Shown: piece after piece, positions 43,027 through 55,608 of the stretch
How positions within the stretch are numbered: position 1 is the first letter of the stretch
How the letters are laid out: each line of letters starts with the position of its first letter
NCBI GenBank assembly: GCA_030411725.1
Contig: MU839828.1
Span: 3,100,001-3,164,000, forward strand
Source of the DNA: Echria macrotheca
Taxonomy: Eukaryota; Ascomycota; Sordariomycetes; Sordariales; Schizotheciaceae
Reading direction: 5' to 3'
DNA: 64,000 bases
Made by a program: the position numbers and the translations under genes
Notes under the pieces: generated by a model
Told to the model about the DNA's origin: nothing
Databases searched by the model: none
What the model saw: only the letters and a program-made list of their open reading frames with translations

Positions 43027-46000
43027 ATGTCCGACGTCGATGCAGTCGAGGTCGCGCCGCAGACCGATGTCCCGGTCGATCGCGAGGCGCCTCCCGCTCC
43101 CGCTGCCACACCCAACGGCGCCGCTGCGGACGCGAAACCCGCCGCCGCTGCCACGGCTACGAAGCGCGTGGCGACATCGGCTACGGCTGCCCGTCGCCCA
43201 GGAACAACGGCTGGGTCTGCGGCTAAGCCGGCGACGGCGACGGCTCGCACGACGACTGGCGCCCTGAGCAAGCCTCCCACACGGCCAACCGGGACCACCG
43301 TTACCAAGCGCCCGACCACGGCCACTTCGACGGGTACACATCGCTCCCAGCCTTCGGTGTCGGAAGACGAGAAGAAACCGCGAGTGTCGGCCGCTTCCAC
43401 TACAGGCACGGCCCGTCGCACCTCGACCGCTCCGAGCACGACTACCTCGCCGACTCGGGTCAAGAGCAGCTCCACGGCTGCGACAACGGCTGCGGCCCGA
43501 AAGCCCGCCTCGGCGAGCACAACCGCTTCGCCCAGGGCTGCCACAGGAGTTGCCAAGCCGTCCACGACCTCCGGTACCGCGTCGACCCCCACCCCCACCG
43601 CCCGCGCCGTGAGGCCCGCCGCTACGGGAGCGGTAGCCGAAGCGAAAAAGCGCCTGTCCGCTGCTACTAGCACCACCGGAACGGCCACGACGACCGCTCG
43701 GCACGCTTCTCGCCCGTCCCTGACATCGGCCACCAGCAATGCGTCATCTGCCGCCGCTGCGGCGGCTACGGCAGAGGCGGCCAAAGAAATAGAAGAGCTC
43801 AAGGCCAAGCTCGCCGCTGAAGAGGCCGAGATTGCGGATCTCAAGTCACAGATCTCGGGATATGAGGAGAAGATCACTGAGCTGACGGACAAAGTCAACG
43901 CAGAAGAGCAGGCCCTGCAAGCTGGTGATGCCCTCAATAAGGAGCACAGCGAAGCCCTCGAGAGTCTGAAAGCTTCGCACGCCGCCGAACTGGATGCCCT
44001 CAATAAGCAGGTTGCCGAAACTCAGGAGAAGCTCGCGGTGGTCGAAGCGGACCTCGCCGCCGCCAAGGCCCAATATGCCGAGGCGGTGAGTGCGAAGGAG
44101 GCCGCGGACTCGGAGATCGCATCCCTGAAGGAGACTCTGGAGAAGCTAGAAGCGGAGCAACACGCCAAGTTGAGCGACGCGGAAGCGAACCTGAGCAAGA
44201 CTGCCGAAGAGCACGCCGCCAGACTGGAATCAGTGCAGGCCAGCTTGAAGGAAGAGCACGAGGCCGCCATCAAGGCTCTGGAGGCCAAGCATGCCGATGA
44301 GCTGCAGGGTGGTAATACCGCTCTTGCCGAGACTCACGAGAAGACGATTCAGGAGCTCAAATCTCAGCATGAGGTCTCAATGGCCGATCTGCAGAAGGAG
44401 ATCGAGAGGCTGACTGCCGCACAGGCGGAGGTTGAGAATACTTACAAGCAGGAGATCGCCAGCCAGGCCGATGCCAACACCGCAAAGCTCGCCGCTCAGG
44501 AGGCCGAAATCGCCGATCTCAAGACGCAGCTCGAAGCCGCAGAGAAGCGCGCAGAAGCCGCCGACGAGGAGCTGAAGGTAAAGGCCGAATCCCTTGCTGC
44601 TTTGCAGAGCAAGGTGACCGAGGTCGAGACCGAGCTCAAGGCTGCCAAGGAGGAGGCTGCAAAGATGGGAGAGACGGTCGAAGAGCTTAGGTCGCAGATG
44701 GACAGTCTCGCCAAGGACGCCGATTCCAAGAACGCCACCATCAGCAAGCTGAAGGAAGAGATCTCGGCTGCCGAGTCACATCACGCCAAACAACTGCAGC
44801 AGGTCAGCCAGGACTACGAAACTGAGATCGAGAGTCTCCGTGGCGATGCCTTCTTCAAGCGCAAGTTCCAGGAGCTGGAGGTCAAACACGATGAGTTTGT
44901 GAAGGCTCACGAGGAGACATCTGGAAACCACGCCACGGCCCTCGAGGCGCTCACGGCCGAACGCGATGCCGCCATCAAGGCTTTGGAGGCCAAGGAAGCC
45001 GAACACCAACAGAGCCTCGATGCTTTGCGAGCAAGTCATGCCGAGGAGCTCGAGGCGTCCAAGAGCGCTACGCGCCAAGCCGAAGAGGCGAGCACGGCCG
45101 AGTTTGATTCACTCAAGGCTGCTCACTCCAAGGAAATTGATATTCTGAAGCAGGAGAGCGCCGAAGCGCTTGAGAGGGAGCTAGCAGCATTGCAGACAGC
45201 TCATGCTGCCGCCCTGGAGGGTTTGAGCAAGGACGCTGCGGCGGAGAAGGAGAAGCTGATCGCAGATCATAACGAAGCACTCGACGCCGCCAAACTCGCA
45301 GGCAATGACTCACTTGCTGCTCAGCTCGAACAAATCAAGAACGAGCTAGAAGCCAAGCATAATGCGGAAATTCAAAAATTGCAGGCCGATCTAGAGAGCG
45401 CCCAGTCCAGAGTCGTTGAGGCCGAAGCCAAGCATTCCGAGGCCTTGGATTCCATCAAGAAATCGCTTGAGGATACACACGCCGCCGAGGTCGAAAAGCT
45501 CATCGCCATGAACAATGAGGCTCAGGAGGCCTTGCGGCAAGACGGAACTGCCGCAAAGGCCCAGTCCGAGACGCTGCAGGCAACGATCCAGGAGCTACAA
45601 GCGTGGAAAGCTGAGCACGAGGAACTGAGCAAGACGGTCTCGGAGGAACTGGCCAAAGCTAAGGCTGCTCAGCAGGATCTCCAAGCTGTCATCGACGAGC
45701 TGAAGACTGCGCAAGCAAAATCACAGGAGGAGCTTGACGGTCTGAGCCAACAGCTTGCCCACGAGAAAATGGAGAAATTCACGGCCCAGGCAGAGCTGGA
45801 TGCCGCTAAGAATGCCAAGCCAGACACGACCGAGCTCGACGCGTTGAAGGAGCAGATTGCAGCGCTCACGGCCAGCCACGAAAAGCAACTGGCGGCCGCC
45901 GAGGAGGCTGCCGCAAAGCAAGCGGCCGAGATAACGAGCCTCAAGGAAGAGCTCGCCATGGCCCAGAAGGACCTCGAGGCCCACAAGCTGGAAGCCGAGG

Positions 46001-46666
46001 CGAAGCAGAAGACGTCCGAGGCCGACTACAAAGACATGCATGATAGCATGACGCAGCTTGTGGAGGAGGCTCAGAAGGAGAAGGCCGAGGCTCAGAGCAA
46101 GGTGGCAGAGGCTGAAAAGGAGAACAACGAGTTGGACCAGAAGATTGCCGAGTTGACCGCCCAGTTGAAGGTGAAGGACGCTGAATTGGCGGAGGCGAAG
46201 GTAATGATATTCCCCGCTTTTGGAGAGGGAAAAGACTCTAACCGGTGCTTACAGACCAAGACGGACACCTCCAAGGGCCTGGCTGCGAGCCGGTTCGCAA
46301 ACACAAACGGCGCCGATGAAACGGACGCCACCGAGGCCGCTGATGACAAGACGGCCGAAGGTGAGAAAAACGAGGCGGATCATTATTCTGCGGCATTAGC
46401 TTCGGTGCGAGCGTCCCTTGTTCGATGCAGCATCTTTTCCCCTCCATTCTTTTAAGTGCCCGTTAGACGGACCGAGGACTAACGGCGCGAGTGTACAGAT
46501 AGCTAGTTCCCGCAAGATCATGAGCGATTTGGTCGATTACGATAACCAGCTGGCGGAGCAGAATGCGCGGATGCTCAAGTCCATCACGGATGTGAAACGA
46601 GCAAACGGCAACTCGGCCCCGGTAGAAGAAAGCGTTGCGGAAGCGGCCGAAGACGCTCCGGCATGA
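43027..46666 (+). CDS. long coiled-coil protein with basic Thr/Ala/Pro-rich N terminus (1,147 aa)
   Basis: Exons 43027-46200, 46255-46360 and 46503-46666 give 1,147 residues. The first intron is 54 nt (GTAATG...CTTACAG, branch CTCTAAC), a multiple of three with no stop, so its retention would add 18 residues. The second intron (GTGAGA...AGATAG) is needed to reach the final exon. Residues 1-250 are Thr/Ser/Ala/Pro-rich and basic (KPPTRPTGTTVTKRPTTAT), like microtubule- or actin-binding tails. Residues 250-1060 form near-continuous heptad coiled coil with a recurring unit of the type LKxxHaaEl (for example KASHAAELDAL, EAKHADELQ, RASHAEELEAS). The end (SRKIMSDLVDYDNQLAEQNARML) is another helix. 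It is probably a cytoskeletal or membrane-trafficking tether or scaffold; no named family could be fixed. Confidence 0.88.
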
Positions 46667-47654
46667 ATCGACACGGTGGCAAAGGGGCCGTGGCGCTGAT
46701 TCATCGCCCTCTTGATACCTTTCTCTCGCCCTGGCGGTACATCACCACAGGGCCGATTATTTAATCAGCAATTGGAGTACGGCCCGGCGGACGTGTGGTG
46801 GCCGAGGGTTATTTCGCCCATTTTTTCACCCCTTTCAACTTTCGGATCCCCTTCTTCTATACCCTTGAGCCACATTACTTTCTCTGGCGGACGAGACCTG
46901 TGGGGGCGACGGTTTTAGGGCAAATTGTACGGGAGTCCGATGGTGTTCGATGAGGAAGCCACCATGTGAAGGGAGCACAACTGAGCTGACATGGAATACC
47001 TTACATAATTACCATTCTTCGGACATGCTTGTTATCTTCGATTCTTGAAATATAATTAGTGATACCCGGACAAGGTTGTCTTTGGTGTTTGAAACATGGT
47101 TTGTTTGGTCGAAAAGGGGGTGGTTTGGTAGGTGTGGCGCAAGGAAGCCACACAGTGTGCGTGCCACAGCCCACACGCAAACGCGCCGCACAGGGATATT
47201 TTTCCGCAGACCAGCTTCCGTCCTCCAGAAAAATTTTCCGCTCCCCATCCAGAATCTCTCTCGGAATCCAGTTTCTTCCGCAGCGATAGTCGGCTTGGAA
47301 TAGAGTCGGCGCAAAAACAATAATCCAAGGTACGCTGTGCACCACCCTTGCCTCTGCTGTTTTCCACATCCGACCAACCACGAAACTGAATTGCGCCGAC
47401 AATTGACTGTCGCCATTGCCGTGCAGCGAGCGATGCTTTTGTTTGATGGTTGCGCATCTCTTTGCACATACATGCCTGTCGCTAGACCAAGCTCTCAATT
47501 GATCTTTTTTTGGACCTAGTCGCCCTTGTGCCAGTGCTGACCATGTCCCGTGACAAGTGCAGTTTCGTTCGCGGCTCTTGTCCGCAGTCAATCCGCGGTG
47601 GAGGCGGCGATGAATGCTCTGCTCTGACCGACAAGTGACGAGGTCTGGGTCAAG
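46667..47654. other. intergenic region
   Basis: About 1 kb between two plus-strand genes. Frames up to about 196 codons on the minus strand lack domains. It should contain the leader of the zinc-cluster gene. No RNA gene seen. Confidence 0.45.
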
Positions 47655-50345
47655 ATGGAGGATGTGAAGGCCGCAGCTTCACCGGAAGGAGACGATGGTC
47701 TGCAGCAACACGGCTATCCTCTGGGCTCGACGGCGTCTTCGCACTTCTATCACCTCCAACGCGACGCCGATATGGAGCACGATCCAGGATCGGACGAGCT
47801 CGTGCAGCAGGCTCTGGCGAGCCTGGCAGAGCACCAGGAGCAGGAGAAACACCACAACCAGGAGCATGAGGATGACCTCCGTGACCTCCGCGCATTGCAG
47901 GATGCTCAGCCCGAGGATCCGCAGCAGCAACCCTCCGGGCCCCAACATCATAGGCAACCGACAGAGTTTCAGAACCAACATGGCACTGGCAGCATTGACG
48001 AGCTGAGGCTGGCCGTACAGCTCTCACGGGAGATTGCCCCCACGATGGACGGTGCAAACGCTCCCGCACACAACCAAGCCCATGGCCTCCCTATGCCCCA
48101 ACAAAATACTCAGCCACCCGAGATGCAGCAACAATCATCGACCTCAGCTGAGATACAGCAACAACTTCAGGCCCAGTTGCAGAAACATGATCGTGAGCTC
48201 GAAAGTACGTTGCCTCCTCCAGAACATGGCCCTGGGCACCACTTTGAGACGCCCAATCCCAGCCCTGTACCAAACATGGCGATGGCGCCCATGGAAGCAT
48301 ATCATCCGGCATATCCACTTGGAGACAACACTCCGCCTAGGAAGCGCTCCAAGGTTTCTCGTGCTTGTGACGAATGTCGAAGGAAGAAGATCAAATGTGA
48401 TGCCCAGGCCGATATCCGTGATCAACCTTGCTCGAACTGCAAGCGGTCCGCCTCACAGTGTCAGTTCAGCAGGGTACCGCAGAAGCGAGGTCCCAACAAA
48501 GGGTGAGAGGAACCCTGTATTGTGACTGCCATTGACTGACATTGTTTAGCTACATCAAGGAGCTAGCAGACCGGATCAACAGCATTGAGGGTAAGCTAGG
48601 GGAAAGTGCGGCAAAGCGAGCATCGGTAGATCCGCTTCCATCACCCTTCACCGCCGAGGAGAGCCGGAAGCGCCCTTTCTCAGATATGGACGCCGACGCC
48701 GAGGGGAGCATCCCTCTCATGTATCCCGCCGACAACAAGCTGCTCAGGATGCGACCTCTCTATCTCCCCCCAAGCGGGCCACGTTCCCTCTCTGTCAATA
48801 ATCTTGCCCCGAAACCAACCTCGCCTTCAAGTTTACCAGAGGGCATTCAAATTCCAAGCAGTACAGAACCCAGCGCTGTCGAACCCACCCAAGCAAGTAT
48901 CCTGATGGATGAACTGCTGCCGACGGGGCCGGTCGCCCTCAAGATCGATGATGTCGCGTTTGACTGGTACGTTGCAGCATCAAATCTTGGATCCGGGGGG
49001 ACTAACCTTTGGCAGCTATCTTCGCGCCATCCATCCGACCTTCCCTATCCTCGCGAGCACGAAGGAGCGGGTTCAGTCTGTCCTAGGGCAGTGCCCTCTG
49101 GCGCTGCAGGATGCTTTCTGCCTCGCTCTTTTCGAGCTCACGCACCCTTTCACCAGCGAGCCCTCGGTTGAGAGTCGAGGTTCCGCTCCAATCAGAATCT
49201 TGCTGAACAAATGGGAGGTCGGGCCGCGACGCTGGCCTGAATCATCTGCTAGCAAGCTGGTTTACTTCCAGATTCTGATCATGATGGCGCTGGACTCGAC
49301 CCACCGCGATAGGAACCCGGCGGACGACGTCATCCTTCCAGAGACTTCTGAGATTCTGGGCCGGGCGATTGGCGTCGGCCTCTCGATGAATACGCACCGG
49401 GCCAGGCCCGATCTCGTCGAGGACGCCAGCCTGGACCTGGACTCAATTGACAATGTGGCTCTGCGCGCGTGGTTCAGTCTTGCCGCGTTTGACCGGTGGT
49501 ATGCCGTCGCCAGAGGTAAACCGGTTATCCTCAGCGAGGACTTGGCAGTGATGTCGCAAGGAGTCCGGAAGATTATGGACGAGGATTGTTTCTACATCTT
49601 TCGTAAGGCACCTGCATCCAGATAGTACCACAGCGCTAACGAAAGATTAGGACTCTCAGAGGTTGTCGCCGCCTTTGTCCCGGTTGTCCAGGGCTACCAA
49701 GTCGGCGTTAAAACGACGGACGCGCAGGCCATGCATGTCTTCCACAAGCTGGTATCCGGATTGCTCAACGGAGTTCGCTTATCGCTGCCTGACAACTTTG
49801 ATGAGGAGCAGCACCCGCTTCTTCATCTTGTTTACTGGTATACTGCGCTCCTCGTACACCTCATCTCGCCCAAGGCGGACTTGCCGGTCATCCCCGAGGA
49901 ATGCGAACAGATCTTTCGCATACTGGCGAGGAAGCCGCCGCCACAGAGTCCGATTACATACGACATCTCCGTACTTGCCGCCGCAATTCTCACGAAGCTG
50001 ACTGGGCAAGAAGAAGCTCATGATGATGTCTCGAAGATTATGGGTAACTTTTTGGCGGATCCTGATACCACGGCGACCCCGGTCTGGAATGGATTGATGG
50101 GCGCGGCCCGCGCGCTGACGGCTAATGTTAACGGACAATCGGCCGACGGGGGCGGCGTCCAGAATTTGCAACAGCTGGCCGACGTGGCCACGGGCGGCGG
50201 TGCTCAGGCCGAGGTGTCTAACGGGAGCAACGTGGCGGACCGGTTCCATTCGAATGTTCGTTACAACCGCACAGCCCTCGACATTCTGAAGACGGGGCAT
50301 ATGGTTTACTGGGACACGATTTGCGAAGCTCCGGCCGACGTCTAG
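47655..50345 (+). CDS. RGT1-like Zn(II)2Cys6 transcription factor (848 aa)
   Basis: Exons 47655-48502, 48550-48966, 49016-49602 and 49651-50345 join in phase with 47-49-nt introns to give 848 residues. The N terminus is Gln/His-rich (EHQEQEKHHNQEHEDD, QQQLQAQLQKH). The zinc cluster starts at C238 with spacing C-x2-C-x6-C-x10-C-x2-C-x6-C (ACDECRRKKIKCD ... CSNCKRSASQC), preceded by PRKRSKVSR and followed by QKRGPNKGYIKELADRI, a linker and coiled-coil style seen in yeast Rgt1 and its relatives. Residues 420-700 form the fungal-specific factor domain (YLRAIHPTFPIL, AIGVGLSMNTHRAR, LRAWFSLAAFDRWYAVARGK). Rgt1 relatives repress or activate hexose transporter genes according to glucose level; orthology is likely but not proven. 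A decayed minisatellite lies just downstream. Confidence 0.93.
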
Positions 50346-50507
50346 ATACGGTTGAAGAGGTGCTGCGCAACAAGCACACCTTGGATGCGTTGACGCTGGG
50401 CCTATTCAGGTCCTCTGTACGATTTTTGTTCTGGGATTTGGGGCGTTAAAGAATGATGGACACCTCGTATGGTAGCATCCAACGAGCTTTAAAATTGGAG
50501 TTGATGC

Positions 50508-50850
50508 GACTTGTCTTGGGCTGGGGATTGATGCCTGGGCTTCGTGCCTGCAGGATTGGGTCTTGAACTATTTGTCACTGGGACGAGGTACGAGTCTCTT
50601 GGGTCGAGGCGGATTCCCACGGTTGTGTGCTGGCTTCGTGGTTCGAACTGCCTATTACCGGAACTCGATACGACTTGTCTTGAGCGAAGGTGGATGCTCA
50701 TGATATTTGGCTACAGGGTTGAAGTCTCGAACTACATGTTACCGGAAGGAGTTGCAAGCCTCTTGGGCTGGAGATGGTTACTTGAGATATGGTTCGAACT
50801 ACCTTGTTATTGGAGCCCGTCTCTTGGGATGGATATGGATGCCCGTAATT
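50508..50850 (+). repeat. decayed minisatellite, about 4.5 units of 80-85 bp
   Basis: Units begin at about 50508, 50592, 50672, 50756 and 50818 with variants of GAGTCTCTTGGGCTGGAG, followed 50-60 bp later by variants of TCGAACTACCTGTTACCGG. The spacing is 80-85 bp for the first four starts and shorter for the last. The units are well diverged, so they read as an old tandem array. An open frame (50544-50945) runs through them, which explains its repetitive translation. Confidence 0.75.
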
Positions 50851-51550
50851 TACGCTACTCTAGCTGGCCGCATGGCATTGCACATTCTCGAAGTAAGGCT
50901 GAGCGGAAGTACTGGGTACTTGTTGTTCTGTATGGAGAGTGGTAGATGTAGCGTTGTAATAGCATGGTAGTAGAAATGCACAAGCTTTGAAGTGTACTTT
51001 ATGAAGGGGATGGGACCGGGACCGGGGCCGGGTCTCGGTCTCGGTGTCTTTCGGGATTCGTGATCCGATCTTTTTTGTTATCTGATTTTCTTTTATTCTT
51101 TTTCAGACAAGACTATTCTAGAGGTTCTTGGTGTCGTCAAATGTATGGGAAAAGATGTGGTGAGACGGACGGGGGATATGACATGCGTTTTCTTTGGGGG
51201 GGGGGGGCAATCAAGGGGTGGGAGTATCCGTGCCGTTGTTAGTGCTGAGGTGGGAAGGGGCCCACGGTCTTGACCCGGCAGGAGGGGTGACATTCAACCA
51301 GGAGTTAGTTGCCGAGGTAATCCGTCCTTGAGAGCAGCGAATCCTTGTTGATATCTGAGTTGAGTTTTCTCTCTCTACTTTCGAACAATACAACCAACCA
51401 GCTGGGGATCAAAGTTTACCAACAATGCATCGTCTGTGGATCCGGGGGGATGGATGATGGGCCCAGGCGGTCTCGTCTGATAATCGCCTTGGTGTATGTA
51501 AGGTATGGATTACCTGTATTGATTGTAACTTCCAGTTGTACGGATTATTA

Positions 51551-51633
51551 CCTAGGTAGGTAGCGATATATTTGGGGATTTTCCTCCGATTTTATTACAG
51601 GCTTACTAGGTAGGTAAGGTGTGTAGGTACCCC
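51551..51633. repeat. TAGG simple repeats
   Basis: Two short runs, CCTAGGTAGGTAG at 51551-51563 and CTAGGTAGGTAAGG at about 51606-51619 followed by GTAGGTACC, in AT-rich intergenic DNA. They match the CCTA repeat at 9.3 kb in reverse complement. Confidence 0.7.
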
Positions 51634-51713
51634 AGCTCAACACAGACTGGACTCGGTCGACCGCAAAGATAAAAAAGAGAAGGTGTGTGTGTACACGACG
51701 TTAGCCTCACGGT

Positions 51714-51739
51714 AATGCCATGCCATGCCCATGCCATGC
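51714..51739. repeat. GCCAT pentanucleotide repeat
   Basis: A short run of about five imperfect ATGCC units (ATGCCATGCCATGCCCATGC). Confidence 0.75.
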
Positions 51740-54700
51740 GGATGTAGCCAAGCCTTTTTCTAGGGTGGTTTTTGTCTTTTTTTTGCGATGCGTTGCAATT
51801 TTGGTTGGATATAATCCGTATGGCGCGTTGTCATACAACCACCCCGACTCCCACGGGTGTCGGCAACTACGGGTATGATATTGTGAGTGTGCTTGCGTGC
51901 GGTGTGAGTGCGGCGGCGCATCTTCCTTTTTTTTTTTGTGTGTCTGGTGTAGTCCGTATGCAGGTAATCCGTAGGTAGGTACCTTAGTCAGATGCGGCAA
52001 TCCCCCTTGGCTTGAATCGGTGATTATTACGGATTACGGATTTCCTCTCTCTCTGTTACCACTCAAGCAGTTGGTCGGATGGCGGGCACATGCGTTTCGT
52101 TCGTTGTTCGGGACTTGTGAAACTGGCAAACCTGACTATGTTGTCCCATGACATATGCTCCTCCTCCCGAGAAAGCAAGTCGCAAATTGCGGCAAGGAGG
52201 GGGAGGAGGCGGAGGCGGAGGAGGAGGAAGAGGGAGGTGATGATGATCACGATGACGATGCAGACAAAAACGAGCAAAAATAGGGCGGTGCCAAGAAAAG
52301 GGGTGATGCAGTGGTGCAGTGGTTTCCTTTGCCCTTTTAGCGCAACGTTGTAACTACACTACTGTTGTGTCCTCGGGATCGCCTTTCTACCTACCATGGT
52401 ATTATTTTTTTTTACCGTCATACAACGTAATGTTGTGTGTTGTGTTGTGTTTGTGTGGTTTGACAGGTTTTCTTTGGGTGGTGGTGCTTGGGGTCTCCGA
52501 TTTCGCTGCTTGCCCACGGTTTAGGTGTTGCTTTTCCGGTCATGGTCCAAAGTCTGTCAGTCGAGTTACGTACTCTCAAAAATAATCCCGAGATGTTTGA
52601 ACACGCATCCGTGACATGCAGTTGTTATGCATGTGCGTTCCCTCCGGACAGAATTTTCTTCTGTTGCTTTTGCGTTCCTGCAGAAGCGAGGTGGATGCTT
52701 TCTTCTCTCCTTATCCACGGACGCACGCACGCAAGCTTCTCCTTCTCACAGAAGCGTATATAAATTCATCCGTACCTGGCCTGTACATACATGAAGCCAG
52801 GTTCTCCCGCAGGCAGGTACTCCATGGGCGGGCGGGAAGGAGAAAAGAACCCCAAAAATCTGCCTTCGCTTGTGTGTGTGTTTTTTTTCCTTCTCCCTTA
52901 CATTTGCTCGCTGCTTGTCATCCATGCAGCCCACAGCACACTGCACACCAAGCCAGCCGGTCGGATCGACGGGAAGCTGTCGCCGTACACTATTTTGTTC
53001 CACATGCTGTCCACATATAAAAAAAAATATGGGACTGACACACACACAAACCCGCGTTCTTGAAGCTGTCTGACCTGAGGAGAAAAAAGCTCGGGACGAT
53101 CCGAATGGTTCGCTTGTAACAATGTGGAAGAAATGCAACCCGCTGCTGTGTGGCTTTTTATATCCCGGGTTTTTGGTGAGTTAAAAGGCTGAATTGTGTC
53201 GATCTTATGTATAACACGATATATATACTTTGCAAAAAGGAGACGCTTGGGACGATTGGACAGAGAAAAGGATGTGCTCTAGGGGTTTGGTTTGGTTGCG
53301 CTGAAGATGGAGTTGCTTGGATGCATCAGGCACCTGCGTATGTACAAACAAGACCACACCCAACTGTTTTGTTTCCGGGATGACGATTCCCATTTCTCCA
53401 TAATTTTAGTCTGCACAATGGAGCCGCCCGCTGTAGATCGGCGATCTGAAGTGGAGAATGAATTCCTTTGCGTCGCTTCTTTTTCATCATGGAACAGTTG
53501 CATTGCATACCTGAAGGTACCCCCCCTCTCTCTTCTCCCTTCGCTTTAAACCCCCCCTTTTTCCTTCTCCATCGGATATCACCTCCACAACCCGTCGGTC
53601 GGAAATTTTTTTGCTTCTTGACAAGCAACTCTCCCGTGTAGGCATACGGTTGTACTATGCCACGAAATAGGAAAAAAAGTCTTGGACCCTTAAATGTTCC
53701 GTGGCTAGGTAGGTATATCACCAGCCGGCATATACACACCTAGAGCGTGCCAACACGGAAATGTCTGGGCGCCACTTAACACACTGTGCTCTAGAAGAAA
53801 CATCCTGCGTGCGGCTTTCCTGAAACGTCCTTCCTTGAGGGAGCCCAATCGCGATCCTTCGTGACTCGAGGCTAAAGTAGAAGAAAGGCTGATGGGACAG
53901 TGGACGTCAGCTGTGGTGGCTCAGTGCACCGAGAAAACACACAAACTGCCTTCGTCACATACCCAGCAAATAAACCCGGGGGTTTCACTGCTGTCGTCTT
54001 GTAGTCTACATGGGAATGGCGTGAAGCAGACAGACCGACACCTTGTGAGCTCTGCCATGCATGGTTGCGCTAGGTACAAGGGAGACCGATTTGAGCGAGA
54101 GAAGCGCCGAAGACGAGAAACACAACCACCATCCACCCAGTCTTCTTCTTCTTCTTCCAACCAATAAATAATTCGATGTTGCATAAACCCAAACCGATGA
54201 GTTTCTCTCTTCCATTCCCAACAAGTTCAAAACCATGACAACGCACCCCGCATATCCAACTCTCCAACAAAACAACCCAAACCAGGACACACAAGCAGAA
54301 AGAAACACACAGTAACGCCGCACATGAAGCCCTTACACATAACCAACCACAACTGTAACCTCCCATTACTAACACCGACCCATCCGATCTACCTCTCCAC
54401 GCAAAATTCTCCCCCCCCAAACAGGTACAGACCGACGATCTATAGAGGGTCCCTTAATTATGTAGCCCCGGCTGCCGTCCATGTGTCCCCAGTCATCTTC
54501 CCTAGCATCCTGGCATTCTGTTACTGTACAAAGTTCGAACTTCGCCAACCCGGCCATACCGCGGCCCACGGATGCCACGGAAAGCTACCTATATGTGGCG
54601 TGGAGTTACTCCATCCCCGCCGCACATTACCTGAATACGTCCCTGACCTTGCACAAAGCACGTGGAACTTCTCGCGGCCTCGCCCTTCGCTCTACGTGTA

Positions 54701-55608
54701 ATCCTCCCGAAATATGACTAGATCAGCATGGGGCGGATGGAACCGCCCGTCTGGGCCACTTCCCCCCTCCCCCGTTTTCACACCTAGTTATTCATACCTG
54801 CCTTTAATCACAAAAATCAGGAAATCGGGGAATGTTTTGTCGACAATTGCAACTGTCTAACAGGGAATACCCCAGCAAACTAAAACTCCATCGTCCATTG
54901 TTCCCCCTTCCCGTTCCTTGCTCACCGTGCCCAGCCCGACTCCGAACCCTATGTAGTCATAAAAAACCGTGCCACCGACCCTGACCCCGAGCCCTATTTT
55001 GCCTTGGCTTCCCTGCTGATGAAAAGAGGTTGCATAAACCACAAACTTTGTTCAACGGGAATAACCATGCGAGACACAAAGAAAATGCGTTATGTACGAT
55101 GCTTGCTTGAGTAAAAAATGGCAAGACTAAGGATATATTCCAAAAAAACGGGAATCCCCGAAACAGACACGAAAACCTCCCTGACCCCAAAAAGCAAAAG
55201 CAACCTCCTCAACTTTTTAATTCTCTCTTTTTATGCCGTAGCAGAACCCCGACCAGATGGATATGGAGAAACAGAGGCAAGAAAATAGAATCAAAAATCA
55301 TCAAGTTTCATGCCCAATAGAAAAACCGTTGAAAACCAAAAACATCCGCCCCATCCTAGCGCCTTGGAAATGTGACTCCAGAATGCCCGTCCTATGGTTG
55401 AAACCCATCCTGCATTGCCGCCACCCAGCACACGAGTAGAAATGCGACAGAAAATTGTGGACAAGATATATATGTATATGTACGTGGCAAAAAGGACTTT
55501 CGTTGCAATGAAATTCGCCGCGCCGAGCCGGGAAGATTGAGGGGTCCGACCGAGTTGGTGACTATTGCGTCGTCGTCTAAAACATCAATTCATTCGTTCT
55601 TTTTCGTG

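Larger units (their letters stand above)
50346..55608. other. gene-free stretch between convergent genes, 5.3 kb
   Basis: Two convergent transcription-factor genes flank this stretch. It contains a decayed minisatellite (50508-50850), TAGG simple repeats, a GCCAT pentanucleotide run, purine-rich and T-rich tracts, and no frame longer than about 140 codons. Composition is lower in GC and more skewed than the genes around it. No RNA gene or transposon end was recognised. Confidence 0.5.

Noticed and set aside
42310..43704. 464-codon minus-strand frame, Gly/Arg/Ser-rich
   Set aside because: It is antisense to the Ala/Thr-rich start of the coiled-coil gene, whose GC-rich codons keep the opposite strand open.
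43017..44003. 328-codon minus-strand Ala/Val-rich frame
   Set aside because: A shadow of the same coiled-coil gene; composition follows from its codon pattern.
50544..50945. 133-codon frame with a repetitive product
   Set aside because: The repetition comes from the decayed minisatellite; there is no start context or domain.
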